DNA of 64,000 bases. Origin: Blepharisma stoltei (Eukaryota; Ciliophora; Heterotrichea; Heterotrichida; Blepharismidae). The position numbers and the translations under genes are program-made. Every line of letters begins with the position of its first letter. Within the stretch, counting starts at the first letter, position 1. The DNA lies in contig CAJZBQ010000037.1 in NCBI GenBank assembly GCA_914767885.1, forward strand, positions 620,001 through 684,000, given 5' to 3'. Positions 1-9,209 of the stretch are shown here, in pieces. Under the pieces are notes generated by a model. It had not been told where the DNA came from and ran no database searches. It saw only the letters and a program-made list of their open reading frames with translations.

Positions 1-1
1 A

Positions 2-1321
2 GAGAGAGGATTTTCAGTTTTTAATGCAGACTGCTTAAATGTTCCTATCAGATCAAATTCAGTCGATGTTGCTATAGAAATTGCTGTAATTCACCACTTA
101 TCGACTTCTTCTAAAATAATCACTTTTTTAAAAGATGGAGAGCGGTGGGTCAAAGTAAATTTTGGGTCGATCCCAGCCCCAGGCAAGTGGATCCGAAACT
201 TTTAGAAAATCCCGGGGTGGATGCTTGTCTGGCTGGAACTCCATGACAAGCTTTTTTACTTGACCTACAGATGATATACCGAGAGCGCAATGCTGGCAAG
301 CACTTCAGGGAAAAACAATTTTATGCCTGCATCAGGTAGGTAGTCAAGAAGGAGGCACTAACTCCCCCCCTCCATGAGTGAACAAAAACCATTAGAAAAA
401 TCCCTATTTTTTGCCCAAAAACCCACCCTCCGTGAGTGAACAAAAATGTTTTTAATAGAAAAATTTTTTATGGAAAAAAATTTTGATATATAAATGATAA
501 TTAGCATAATGAAATCTAGAGCTAATTCTGTTTAATTTTAAACAAATTGCTTTTTAAAACATAAATTTTATAAATTAAATTAATATTTGCTTTCCAATTT
601 TTGCGAATTAGGATGTTTTAAATTTCGAAAAAAAAATATTTTTTATAAAAAATTTATATATAATTTTTTTAAAAAAAAAAAATTAACCCCCCTCCGTGAG
701 TGAACAAAAATTTTTTTGTTCACTCACGGAGGGGGGGAGTAAGATGTTTTACCCATACACTGAGCACTACCAGATTGAGGAGTCAGTGCAGTAAAGATGA
801 TACGCAGGCGCAAATATCCCAGAGAGACTCATGACGTTACCATTTTTTGGTGCCATCAACAGAAAAAGGGCATGACATGACGCTGGTGATTAAAGTCTGC
901 GATAGACAGTAGGGGCTGAAATAAACCTCTAAGACACACTAGAGCATAATCTTAATCTATTCCAGTCTAAAGAATTCAAGCAATGAAAGAAATTTTAAGA
1001 GTTCTTGTACCTAACGGGCAAGCTTTAATTTATGTATGGGCACGAGAACAAACTGAAAGGGCTTTCACAGACCAAGACTGCTTCGTTCCTTGGCATCTAA
1101 ACAAAGTATATGAAAATGAAGAAGAAGACACAAAAGGAGAACAAAGCAACGACCCAGACAAAGTCGTCTACAAGCGATTTTACCATGTTTTTAAACAAGG
1201 TGAACTAGAAAGCTTAGCAAAAGAAGCCAAAATTGACGGCTGGAAATTCGAAATTATGAAGCATTATTATGATAGGTCAAATTGGTGTGTCAGGCTAAAA
1301 AAGGTTAAGGATGAAGAATAA
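2..1321 (+). CDS. Trm9/ALKBH8-type tRNA methyltransferase, 5' partial, interrupted
   Basis: The gene runs off the left edge. Positions 2-127 encode the SAM-methyltransferase segment ending IAVIHHLSTSSK, and 968-1321 encode RIQAMKEILRVL, then PNGQALIYVWA and a C-terminal RFYHVF element. Together these match the Trm9/ALKBH8 methyltransferase domain, which modifies wobble uridines of tRNA. Between them lies an insert of about 840 bp (about 128-967) made of GC-rich sequence carrying a MITE at 362-739. The residues on either side abut as in family members, but I could not find a one-base-exact junction: direct joins at the shared TCTAAA leave a +1 shift. The stop TAA at 1319-1321 lies only 2 nt from the stop of the convergent neighbour. 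The family call is from motif order alone. Confidence 0.8.
128..967. mobile_element. GC-rich insert (SINE-like) in the Trm9-like gene, host of a nested MITE
   Basis: The sequence interrupts a conserved methyltransferase exon and is much richer in G+C than its surroundings. It begins near AAAAGATGGAGAGCGG, resembling the AAAATGGCGAC starts of other inserts here, and includes GGGTCGATCCC, which is close to a pol III B box. It ends in AATCTTAATCTATTCC, a loosely repetitive tail, next to TCTAAAGAATTC, which resembles TCTAAAATAATC at the left flank. That pair would be a target duplication of about 12 bp with mismatches. The MITE at 362-739 sits inside it, so this insert is the older of the two. 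Confidence 0.55.
362..739 (+). mobile_element. Family-1 MITE (378 bp) with TAA target duplication
   Basis: The element begins CTCCCCCCCTCCATGAG and ends CGGAGGGGGGGAG, flanked by TAA at 359-361 and 740-742. The 20-bp motif CTCCGTGAGTGAACAAAA occurs as two direct copies in the left 70 bp and as an inverted pair forming a terminal hairpin at the right end. The interior is over 80% A+T and has no coding potential. It is nested in a GC-rich insert within an exon. This is one of the best preserved copies of the commonest repeat in the window. Published work on Blepharisma describes a highly abundant pogo-derived MITE; whether this is that family cannot be settled here. Confidence 0.9.
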
Positions 1322-1323
1322 TT

Positions 1324-4300
1324 TTACAATAAATAATTTCCTTCTGATAAATCAAAGGAAGAATTTTGGTTTGACGAGAGTTTCGGTTTCTTACTTGTAG
1401 CATGATGCCTTTGATGCTTTAAAATATCGTTGGAAAATGATTTTACCTGATTCAAATCATATGAAATTGATGGGAAATCGCCTGTGACTTCACAGTTGTG
1501 AACATTCGAAAAGTGGGATTTGTTGATTTTTTCTATTAATTCTTCTCGAGACTCAATATAGTCTTTTTGGATCGGAGCTTTTTTGTTGAGTGAAATAGCT
1601 TTTTGCTGAGAAAAGGCTGGGGTTTTATCGTGGTTAAATGTGACTTCGAAATTTGGGTTCTCTTTGTTAATTGGAGGAATCATTTCGTGGCCAAATGTGA
1701 TTTCTTTGTAAACTAGCTCATTCATATTATCTCATTTTTCTTTAGGAAAGTTTGACTCTTTATAATAATCTGTCTTTTTCTCTACTTTTTTAGGCTTATT
1801 TAAGCCTAAAGGTTTACCTGCTCTGTCAGGAGATTTTTCTTTTATTCTAACTGGCTCTAAATCAACGTCTTTTGCTTGCCAGATACTTTTAAATCCAGAT
1901 TTACATATATAATCTGCATCTATTGGCTGGTCTTTTTCTAAAATTTGCTTTTCATTTATAGATTTTTCACTTTTCTTTTTTCTAAATGATTTTTCTGTAG
2001 CTTCTTCATTTTCCAATATTTTTTGCACAAAATGCGGCGATATTTTACCTCCAAAATTTTCAGGAATATCCTTAACATTTAAATATTGCTTTTCTTGAGA
2101 AAATTCAGCTGATCCATTACTTTCTTTTCTCTCATGCGAATTTTTGTTATTCTTGATAAACTTATCCCCTATTTCTTTTTCATGTGGAGATCTTAAATTA
2201 AACAGCGGCTTCTGAAAAGGCTTCTTTGCGTCTCCTGATCTTGAGTTTTTTCTTGATTTTTTAGCGATATCTAAGTCTTTATCATTTTCATGTTCTTTGT
2301 CATCAGTTTTTTGAAGAGATTGCATTTCTTTCGAAATAATTTCTTCTAGAGCTTTAAACTCTTTTGTAGACTCTGAATAATCTCTTTCAGTGGTTTTCTT
2401 TTCATTTATATGAAAAACCTCTTCATTCCTTTCACTATTTGTATCTAATTTTAATGTAGGGATACTTTCTGTATCATTTTCAGTCAATTGAAGCGTGGCT
2501 TCATCTCTAAACGTTGCTTCTAATTTATTTTCAATCAAAATTTCTTCATTGTTTTTCCAGCTGTCTCACAAGTCTTCATTTTCTTCATAAATTTCTTTAA
2601 CTTTTTCCAATAATGGGTCAATTTTATCTAGCTCTTCGGCAATCTTATCTCTATAGCTTTTAATTTCTTCCTCATCAGCAATCTCTTCTATTGGCTCAAC
2701 TTCACTGCTTATTCGGCTTATATCATTTGATTTATTTTTAAAAGGATCTTCATTTATTTCTTCAATCTCCTCTGCAAGACTTGAAGTATTAGTTAGTGCG
2801 TCAACTAGACAGCCTAAACTATGATTTGTGGCGTATTTCATTATGTCATATAATTCCTTATTGATATTTTCAAGCAATTCTGTTTTATTTTTAAGCTTAG
2901 TTTCCATTTCATCAATTTTTTCTTTATTTGTCTGGAGCTTTTTTTCGATATTTTTCTCTTTACATGATAACTGGCCTATAGATAAAAACACAAAAATAAA
3001 ATGGCGACGGCACCGACTCGTCCTCTCCCGGAACTGTGGCGAGATTGGGGACCTTGCTGCGGCCTGAAGCCAATCCGCCCAGGGAAAGGTCTGGAATGGG
3101 TACTGGTAGTTTGTGTCCGGCTAGGTTTCCCTCCCAGTCCAGCAACGACGATCCTAGGGTCGTCCCGATAGGACACGGGGCAAAAAAGTTTTTTTTCCTC
3201 TAGCGACCGCTAGTGCCAATTTGGAGGGCATGGCAGGAGCCGACAAGAGCTACGGAGTTAATCCTTAGCTCTAACCCTAGTCTGGCGACGTGAAGCACGG
3301 TGACCCAGTTCGCCTACTTCCGGGATAGCATGACCAAGCCCATGACCGGAAGGAGCTGAGTGGTAGCCTGTGGCACTTAGGTGCACACTGGGAGCAGGGC
3401 AAGGAAAGCAAGCGAGGCGTCCAAAAGGCGGAAGAAAAGGACCTTCGGTCCTGGCCGGGAGCTACTCTATAAATTTAACTAAGACTAAGACTAAGGCCTA
3501 TAGATAAAAATAATTTTCTTTCGATTATTGATAATTGCTTTTGAAGTTTTAAATGTGTATCAATCATTATTTTTTCTTGTTGTGATAAAGGATTAAATAA
3601 ATTTTTTGCGATTTTTTCAAGAACTTCAAGCTCATTAGTTAGGTCAGCCTCTTTATTGTACAAATGTTCATAGTAGTCGTTGTCTTTTTCCATTTTTTCT
3701 TCTAAATTTTCAAATTGTAATTTCAGCTTTTTTTCTTCAATTAACAATTCATTATATTCTGTGACTTCTTTTGGTTCAATTTCTTGCTCTTTTTTTATTA
3801 AAACTGCACCTCTTTCCTTCTGTTCTTCATATTTTACTTTCAATTGTTTTTCATAATTTTTTAAAATCCTTTCCTTTTCCTTTATCTCTTCTTTTAAGTT
3901 TTCTTTATAATCCACATTTCGCAATTTTCTAATTCTTTTTTGTAGCTTATTGCTTTCAGCTTCATAGTAATTTAGTTGCTTTTCTATTATGCTCATCTGT
4001 TCAGCCTTGCTTCTATGCCTGATTATACTTGAAGACCTAACAACTATTTTCTTTTTCAGCTTTTCCAAGGCATCATCCAAATTTGCGTTAATAGCTTTCA
4101 ATTGGTTTTTTAGCATTAAATTCTCTTTTTCAAGTAAAAGTAAAGAGTTTCGGTTTTTTAAAGGTGAAATTCTACGGGAGATTATGCCTGATCTCGCTCT
4201 CTGCAAGCTTGCTGTGCTTGATGAGGATCTTGAGCGAAAAGAAGCTGTATGTGTTATATGCTTTGCTGGGGATTTTTCAATTTCTTTATCTGTTGAGATA

Positions 4301-4413
4301 TTTTGAAATTCCTTTTCTATTTCATTTTCAGCTTCAAAATCGCTTTCATAATCTGCAGAGTCTTTATTCTCGGAATCATTGTAGATGTTTGTTAACGAAT
4401 CAATTTTAATCAT
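1324..4413 (-). CDS. Large coiled-coil protein, one gene split by a 0.5-kb insert
   Basis: With TGA read as Trp, three open segments (4413-3475, 2991-2566, 2538-1324) form one frame of about 860 codons after removal of the insert at 2973-3488. The joints are EDLWDSWKNN near 2560 and EKWDNMNELV near 1730. The N-terminal third is charged and Ser-rich. Residues about 100-450 are heptad-rich with many Lys/Glu, so an extended coiled coil is likely. The C-terminal third is low-complexity and charged. I see no catalytic motif and no clear family; a cytoskeletal or basal-body role would only be a guess from the coiled coil. The start ATG at 4413 follows a short AT-rich leader. Its 3' end nearly touches that of the Trm9-like gene. 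Confidence 0.8.
2973..3488 (+). mobile_element. SINE-like insert with 16-bp target duplication in a coding exon
   Basis: The perfect direct repeat GGCCTATAGATAAAAA stands at 2973-2988 and 3489-3504. Between them lie about 500 bp of markedly GC-rich sequence that starts AAAATAAAATGGCGACGG and ends in the tandem tail CTAAGACTAAGACTAAG. A long direct repeat, a fixed 5' start and a short-repeat 3' tail are marks of target-primed retrotransposition. Reading frames in the insert are short and do not resemble reverse transcriptase, so it is non-autonomous. The target repeat contains a TA, so TA-dependent excision would restore the coding frame (FLSIGQLSCK). Confidence 0.75.
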
Positions 4414-4610
4414 AATAAGCAGGATAATAAAACATTAATTCAAAATATTAAGTTAACACAATTATGCTGAGAATAGTGTCATATTTCTTATATGATTGAT
4501 TATTTTCATTTGCGTTTTCAGTTAAGACTTATAATCTGATATATATTTCATTGTTAATTACTATTCAATATTTCTTCCACAAATTTAGTTGCTATCGCAA
4601 ATTTATTTTT

Positions 4611-5133
4611 TGCATTAAATTAAGAATTAGCATTAACATTAATTATAGATTAGGGCTCTTTCTCCTTTTAAGTCTCACATGAAATAAGTCTTCGTGGAAG
4701 ACTCGTTCAGCTGTTAGCAACCTCCATGATTATGTCAGCATTTCCGCCAGAGATAGCTCCTCTTGCCTGGCTCTTAATGCTGTCTCAAAACTTTGGAATA
4801 TGCAGGCTTGGAACTGCTGCTTGAGTAACTAGAGTTCCAGCTAGGGATAAACTCCCTAGCTAGTATTGGTACCAATTATGCCTTCGTTGCTAGCAATAGT
4901 GGTCTCTAGGGGTAAAAAGCCTTTTTTCCCAAATTTCCATCAGGATGATAATAAATCTTCCTTGCCAGAAGAGTGAGGCAAAGTCCCAGCCGAAACTCAA
5001 ATATCCAGCACCCGTAGATTCCATTTTCTGCTCAGTTTGAATTCAGGCCGCAGCAAAGCCCTCAAACTCAAAGCAAGTCCAGGAGAGGATGGGTCGGTGA
5101 CGTCTCCATTTTATTTGTGTGCATTAAATTAAG
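4611..5133 (-). mobile_element. SINE-like insert in the intergenic region, minus orientation
   Basis: A perfect 14-bp direct repeat TGCATTAAATTAAG flanks the element (4611-4624 and 5120-5133). Read on the minus strand it begins AAATAAAATGGAGACGTC, like the other SINE-like inserts, and ends in an irregular TTAATG-type tail (TAATTAATGTTAATGC). The body of about 495 bp is GC-rich against AT-rich flanks. It holds no significant reading frame. It accounts for most of the gene-free stretch 4414-5157; the remainder is plain AT-rich spacer. Confidence 0.7.
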
Positions 5134-5157
5134 CATCATATTAATTGCTTCACTCTA

Positions 5158-5946
5158 ATGTCTATAGCATTTATATCCAATGTAATTTTTAACAGCTGTA
5201 TCATAATACATTCAATGAAAAAAACCTATCACTCTGCTCATTATAAAAGAATTGACTTATCAAAAAGTGTGAAGCCAGGCAACGTTATCGTTAACACTGA
5301 TTTTTCATCAGCAAAACTGTTTCTAAAAATTGGAAACCCCAAATATAAAAAGCTAATAATTCCAGGATACTTGCATTCCCCAAGAAAATCATTGCCGCTT
5401 GAATCAAAGATTGAAACTGAGGAGCCTCCTCAAGAACCATCTCCTATCCCAAACCAATACTCAGATATTGAGCAAATTAAAAATGCAATCTTTTCTCCTC
5501 CAAATCCATCACCTACAATTCGGTCATTTTCACAGAGATCGAACTATGTCCCTACTTTAAATCTTGGAAACCCAAATCATGAAGGACGTCTCAGCTTAGG
5601 CTCAATTAAAAGTGGCCATAATGAATCAGAAATGGGAAGCATTGAGCAGATACATGCATCAAGCATTGATAGATATGAAAGAATTTATGAAAGAAGCCAC
5701 ACACGGTTGGAAAACGATAGAGATAAATATATAAATATCAAACAGAAATATGAAGAGCTTCTTGAGCATTATACTCAAAGCAAATTTTACTATGAAGAAG
5801 AGATAAGGAGGCTTAATCTTGAAATAAAAAAACTAAAATTGGAAAGTTTTCATAAATACAGAAAGTCAGATTCAGATGAAAATAAAATTCTGAAAGAGCT
5901 TCAAGAAATAAAATCAAAGTTGTGTTTAAAATCAAAAATAATTTAA
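5158..5946 (+). CDS. Hypothetical protein with C-terminal coiled coil
   Basis: An uninterrupted frame of 262 codons. The first ATG at 5158 gives a hydrophobic leader (MSIAFISNVIF), but ATG 5215 (MKKTYHSAHYK) starts the part that looks coding, so the N-terminus is uncertain. Residues about 85-160 are Pro/Ser-rich. From about 180 to the end the sequence is heptad-like and charged (YERIYERSHTRLEND, then a run rich in Glu, Lys and Leu), so a coiled coil is likely. No domain family is recognised. It lies directly downstream of the minus-strand SINE-like insert, so promoter sequence may partly come from that insert. A 14-nt GT-AG string near 5184 is in frame and too short to be accepted as an intron. 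Confidence 0.6.
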   Translation: MSIAFISNVIFNSCIIIHSMKKTYHSAHYKRIDLSKSVKPGNVIVNTDFSSAKLFLKIGNPKYKKLIIPGYLHSPRKSLPLESKIETEEPPQEPSPIPNQYSDIEQIKNAIFSPPNPSPTIRSFSQRSNYVPTLNLGNPNHEGRLSLGSIKSGHNESEMGSIEQIHASSIDRYERIYERSHTRLENDRDKYINIKQKYEELLEHYTQSKFYYEEEIRRLNLEIKKLKLESFHKYRKSDSDENKILKELQEIKSKLCLKSKII

Positions 5947-7084
5947 ATATGACAATTATGCTTCGAATTTTAAGTTAGTGTTAGTTAAATTATCTTTCAT
6001 ATATAAAAGATTAATAAATGATGGTTTAGAATCAAAAGCTTTAATGCTTTCTGAACTACAATTTTAAATTCATATGTGCTAGAAACTTGAGAAGTTATCA
6101 TAAGCTAGATAGAAATCAAAATGATTTATATTTATCAGAAATCTTTAATAAATAATTTAACCTCAAATAAGAGATCTTTAATGTTAATTTCGTCAGAAAT
6201 CTACATATTTGAATATAAAATTTTTAGAACAGTGCAAAAATAAATTATCAATTGCAATTTTATAAAGGGCTTAAGTTTTAAATTTTCTCATTCTGATATT
6301 TCATCTGCAACCTATTAATTACTTTCTGATATTTAATACGCTAGTGTGCTCGAAAATTACTTAATTAGCAACCTCTTGATTTACCATTAAATAAATCTTT
6401 CAGATCATAATTGTTTGCTTGAACTATCTTGCTTACTTATTATTAATTTTTAGCGTGTTTCTCTAACTCCCCCCCTCCGTGAGCGAACAAAACCATTAGA
6501 AAAATCCCTATTTTTTCCCCAAAAACCCACCCTTCGTAAACAAACAAAAATGTTTTTAATAGAAAAATTTTTGTGGAAAAAAAAATTGATATGTAAGTAA
6601 TAAGTAGTATAAGGAAATCTCGAGTTAATTCTGTTTAATTTTAAACAAATCGCGTTTTAAAACATAAACATCATGAACCATCTCCTTCGCTGCTTTTTTA
6701 AGGAAGGAGAAGCCTACGAGCTTTTTATCAATAACTTCACCCACTTGACCACCTCTTTGCGTAAGAAAGCGTCGCTCTCGCTTCAGACTTGACTCTTGCT
6801 CTGCTCCATCTAAGTGTCTGCTTCCTCGGGAGTGCCAGATAGCAAAACCCTGCGTCCCCTAACACCCAAAAATCATTGTTGCTTAAACTATTAGTGGAAA
6901 ATAAGTCATTCCATCGACTTTTGTTTAAGGAAAGATAAATAAGACTATTAATAATAATTATCATAATTATTTCTCAAGCCTTTTCTCTATTAAATTAATC
7001 GTAATTTAAAATAAATTCCGGCTATTATTCAGTAATCCAAAATGACCACTTCTTATACTGATTTAAATTGAAGGTATAATAAAT
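5947..7084. other. Intergenic region with a truncated MITE and a GC-richer patch
   Basis: No gene is seen. From 5947 to 6463 it is plain AT-rich spacer. A family-1 MITE left end starts at 6467 after TAA and breaks off near 6670. A GC-richer stretch of about 190 bp (6680-6870, around CCTTCGCTGC and CTGCGTCCCC) follows; it has the base composition of the SINE-like inserts, but I see no flanking repeat. The last 120 bp are the AT-rich leader of the kinase gene. Confidence 0.6.
6467..6672 (+). mobile_element. Family-1 MITE, truncated left half
   Basis: It starts CTCCCCCCCTCCGTGAG after TAA (6464-6466), carries the second internal copy of the motif in decayed form (ACCCTTCGTAAACAAACAAAA), and follows the family interior up to AAAACATAAACATCATGAA. 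The right half and the terminal hairpin are missing; unrelated GC-richer sequence follows. No excision partner is visible, so this copy may be dead or interrupted. Confidence 0.75.
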
Positions 7085-9114
7085 ATGTCTCATTTACAAA
7101 ATTATACAATACTTAAATCACTCGGTAAAGGCACATTTGGTAAAGTAAAACGTAAAAATTATCCAGTTGCTTCCCACAAATTGACGGGCATAAAAGTTGC
7201 CTTTAAAATATTACATCAAAAGGACACTAAACCTGAAAAGTCTAGATTGATGAGAGAATTGACGATCCATCAAAAACTAAGGCATTTTAATATAATCAGG
7301 CTGTAATAAATATATAGATACGAAGTTATTGAGACAGTTGACAAAATTTATATGGTCATGGAATATGTACCTAATGGTGATTTTCAAATGTTTTTGAATA
7401 AGAATGGGAAACTAGATGAAGAAAAAGCTAGGTTTTATTTCCAGCAGCTTATTTCAGCTGTCAAATTTTGTCATAAAAAAAAAGTTGCTCATAGAGATTT
7501 AAAATTAGAAAATTTAATGCTGGATGAAAATATGAATATTAAGATAAGTGACTTTGGATTATCGAATTTTATGGAAGATGGGAAATTTTTACAAACTTAT
7601 TGTGGCTCATTAAATTATTCGGCACCACAATATTAAAAATGTCAGTTAGGGATAGGTCCTAACTCCTGCTACGCAGGTCCGTATCCTATCATCCGAGCTT
7701 AGTGAGAGAAATCAAGCTTCTTGAGAGTCTCGGCTTGAAGGGTCGGGTGCTGAGAAGTCTTAACGGGCTTAATAACTTTAACGGTTTGGCGGTAAGGCCG
7801 GTCCAATCTACCGTTATTCAGAGCTGTTAATGCAGTTTTGACCCTCAAGTAAAAGAAGATTGATGGCAATTTGCTATAGTAATTCGTTAAACTTAAACTT
7901 AAATTCGGCACCTGAAATATTATTAGGCACTCCATATAATGGAGCTAGTGTAGATATTTGAAGCTGTGGAGTTATTCTCTATACTTTTTTGACTGGGATG
8001 CTACCTTTTTCAGGAAGCGATGTAAGATCTTTATTCAAAAAAATTGTAAATGGAAGACTCGATAATCATTAAATGGTGCCACTTAATTTTTCGTCGCCCA
8101 ATCCAATTTTCTCTTTTTGCGTTTTATGATTATGAGTTTAGAATTCTCCCACGAATTTCTCCCGGCTATGACAGAACTTAAGTGTCTGCGATACAGCGCA
8201 GGACTCCTATCTCTTAGGAAATCAGAGGCTGGGACCTTTAAGGTGCCTGAAGGACTCAAATTTGGCTTCTAGATCGAGCCTGAAGGAAGGCCATTGAAAT
8301 CTGAAACGCCCGGAGCTGATGGACCATTCAGGGGCGAAGCCGCGCGGTGCCTGAAATGCGGTAGCCAGGAGCCAGAAGCAGGAACAGAATCCCATGGAAT
8401 TAATATACTATTGGATGTTATCAAGATGAAGATTAGTTTTAATATAATGCGAATGGAAGATTTGACATTAAACCAGTCAAATATTCAAAGCCTGCTTTAG
8501 ATCTGATATACAAAATGCTTGACCCAGACCCTATTTCTCGTATTAACATAGAACAGATTGAAGAGCATCCTTGGATTAAGCAAAATTTACCTATGAGTTT
8601 AAATGTATTAAAACCAAAAAATTCTTATTTCGACAGCCATAATAAAATTTCATCATATGAAGATATAGACTCTGAGATATTTGAAACCCTTATGAAATTC
8701 CCAGAATTTTCAAACCTAAAAATTCCATTCGAGCTCGTAAAAAACAGGATTTTAAATCATGAAAAATCAACTTTTACCATTGCTTATGAATTACTATTAG
8801 AAGCAAAAATCAAAAAAGGCAGCAAATCATTGATACAAGATAAGGTACTTAGGAACAATATGAATTTGAATAAGAATGTAAATAATAGAGATAAATCAAA
8901 AGCCAATGAAAATAACAAAGAAAACGTTTTCATTGCAAATAGGAAAAATCTATTGCACAATAGAGAGAAAAGAATCATTTGTAAAAAATTGTCATACTTT
9001 TTTAGGAACTTGCAGCGAATATTTATTTATATCGCTTCGTCTATATGGAAACTTTGCACTGAAACCTGTGAAGAGCAAGTATGCTCGCTACACAAGAAGG
9101 TAGATACACTGTAA
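7085..9114 (+). CDS. Ser/Thr protein kinase (CAMK/AMPK-like), with intron and two inserts
   Basis: The kinase domain can be followed in order: glycine loop LGKGTFGKV, VAFKIL with the ATP-site Lys, HRDLKLEN catalytic loop, DFGLSNF metal-binding loop, APEILLG, DIWSCGVIL (UGA as Trp) and EEHPWIKQNLP at the domain end. A 15-nt intron at 7303-7317 joins NIIRL to YEVIETV. Inserts of about 270 bp (7636-7902) and about 385 bp (8065-8451) break the activation-segment region and the C-lobe. The tail (about residues 290-480) is Lys/Asn-rich and unassigned. Segment order and conservation argue for a working gene. However, the first insert has no TA-bounded excision that preserves APE spacing, so a non-functional germline copy is possible. 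Confidence 0.8.
7303..7317 (+). other. 15-nt spliceosomal intron in the kinase gene
   Basis: GTAATAAATATATAG contains in-frame TAA. Its removal gives AGG-CTA-TAC-GAA and restores a continuous kinase N-lobe. 15-nt introns are known from heterotrich ciliates (Stentor, Blepharisma). Confidence 0.93.
7617..7902 (+). mobile_element. SINE-like insert in the kinase activation segment
   Basis: The flanks repeat ATTCGGCACC followed by AATATTA with 2-3 differing bases (about 7617-7635 and 7903-7924), giving a target duplication of about 17 bp. The body starts AAAAATGTCAG and ends in the repeated tail TAAACTTAAACTTAA. It contains a hairpin around TAGGGATAGGTCC. Keeping the right copy of the duplicated target gives the normal kinase spacing G-S-L-N-Y-S-A-P-E. 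TA-based joins do not, which sets this insert apart from ordinary TA IESs. Confidence 0.65.
8061..8451. mobile_element. GC-rich insert in the kinase C-lobe
   Basis: Left flank AATGGAAGACTCGA (8050-8063) and right flank AATGGAAGATTTGA (8452-8465) form an imperfect repeat. The middle (about 8075-8400) is GC-rich, with GCCCGGAGCTGATGG and GCCGCGCGGTGCC. Removing one repeat unit gives NGRFDIKPVKYSKPALDLIY. An alternative TA join (GATA...ATTA) also stays in frame and gives NGRLDKPVKYS. No clear tail repeat is visible, so assignment to the SINE-like class is tentative. Confidence 0.5.
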
Positions 9115-9209
9115 GGTCTATCCAAAGCTTTCATAATTTTTTATAAAAATAAATTATTAATGAGATTTTACTCTTCAAAATCACGTAATTAGCTTAAGTA
9201 CTTGTCTCA

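Noticed and set aside
74..89. A 16-nt GT-AG string in the Trm9-like exon
   Set aside because: The uninterrupted translation (SNSVDVAIEIAVIHHLS) matches the family exactly, so splicing there would destroy a conserved motif.
2960..3176. Two overlapping minus-strand frames starting near 3145-3176
   Set aside because: They lie in the GC-rich SINE-like insert, where random open frames are long, and show no protein character.
5184..5197. GT-AG string GTAATTTTTAACAG as an intron
   Set aside because: It is 14 nt, lacks in-frame stops, and its removal would break the frame; other introns here are 15-17 nt.
7699..7935. Minus-strand 78-codon frame in the kinase gene
   Set aside because: It is the complement of a SINE-like insert plus kinase exon; no protein features.
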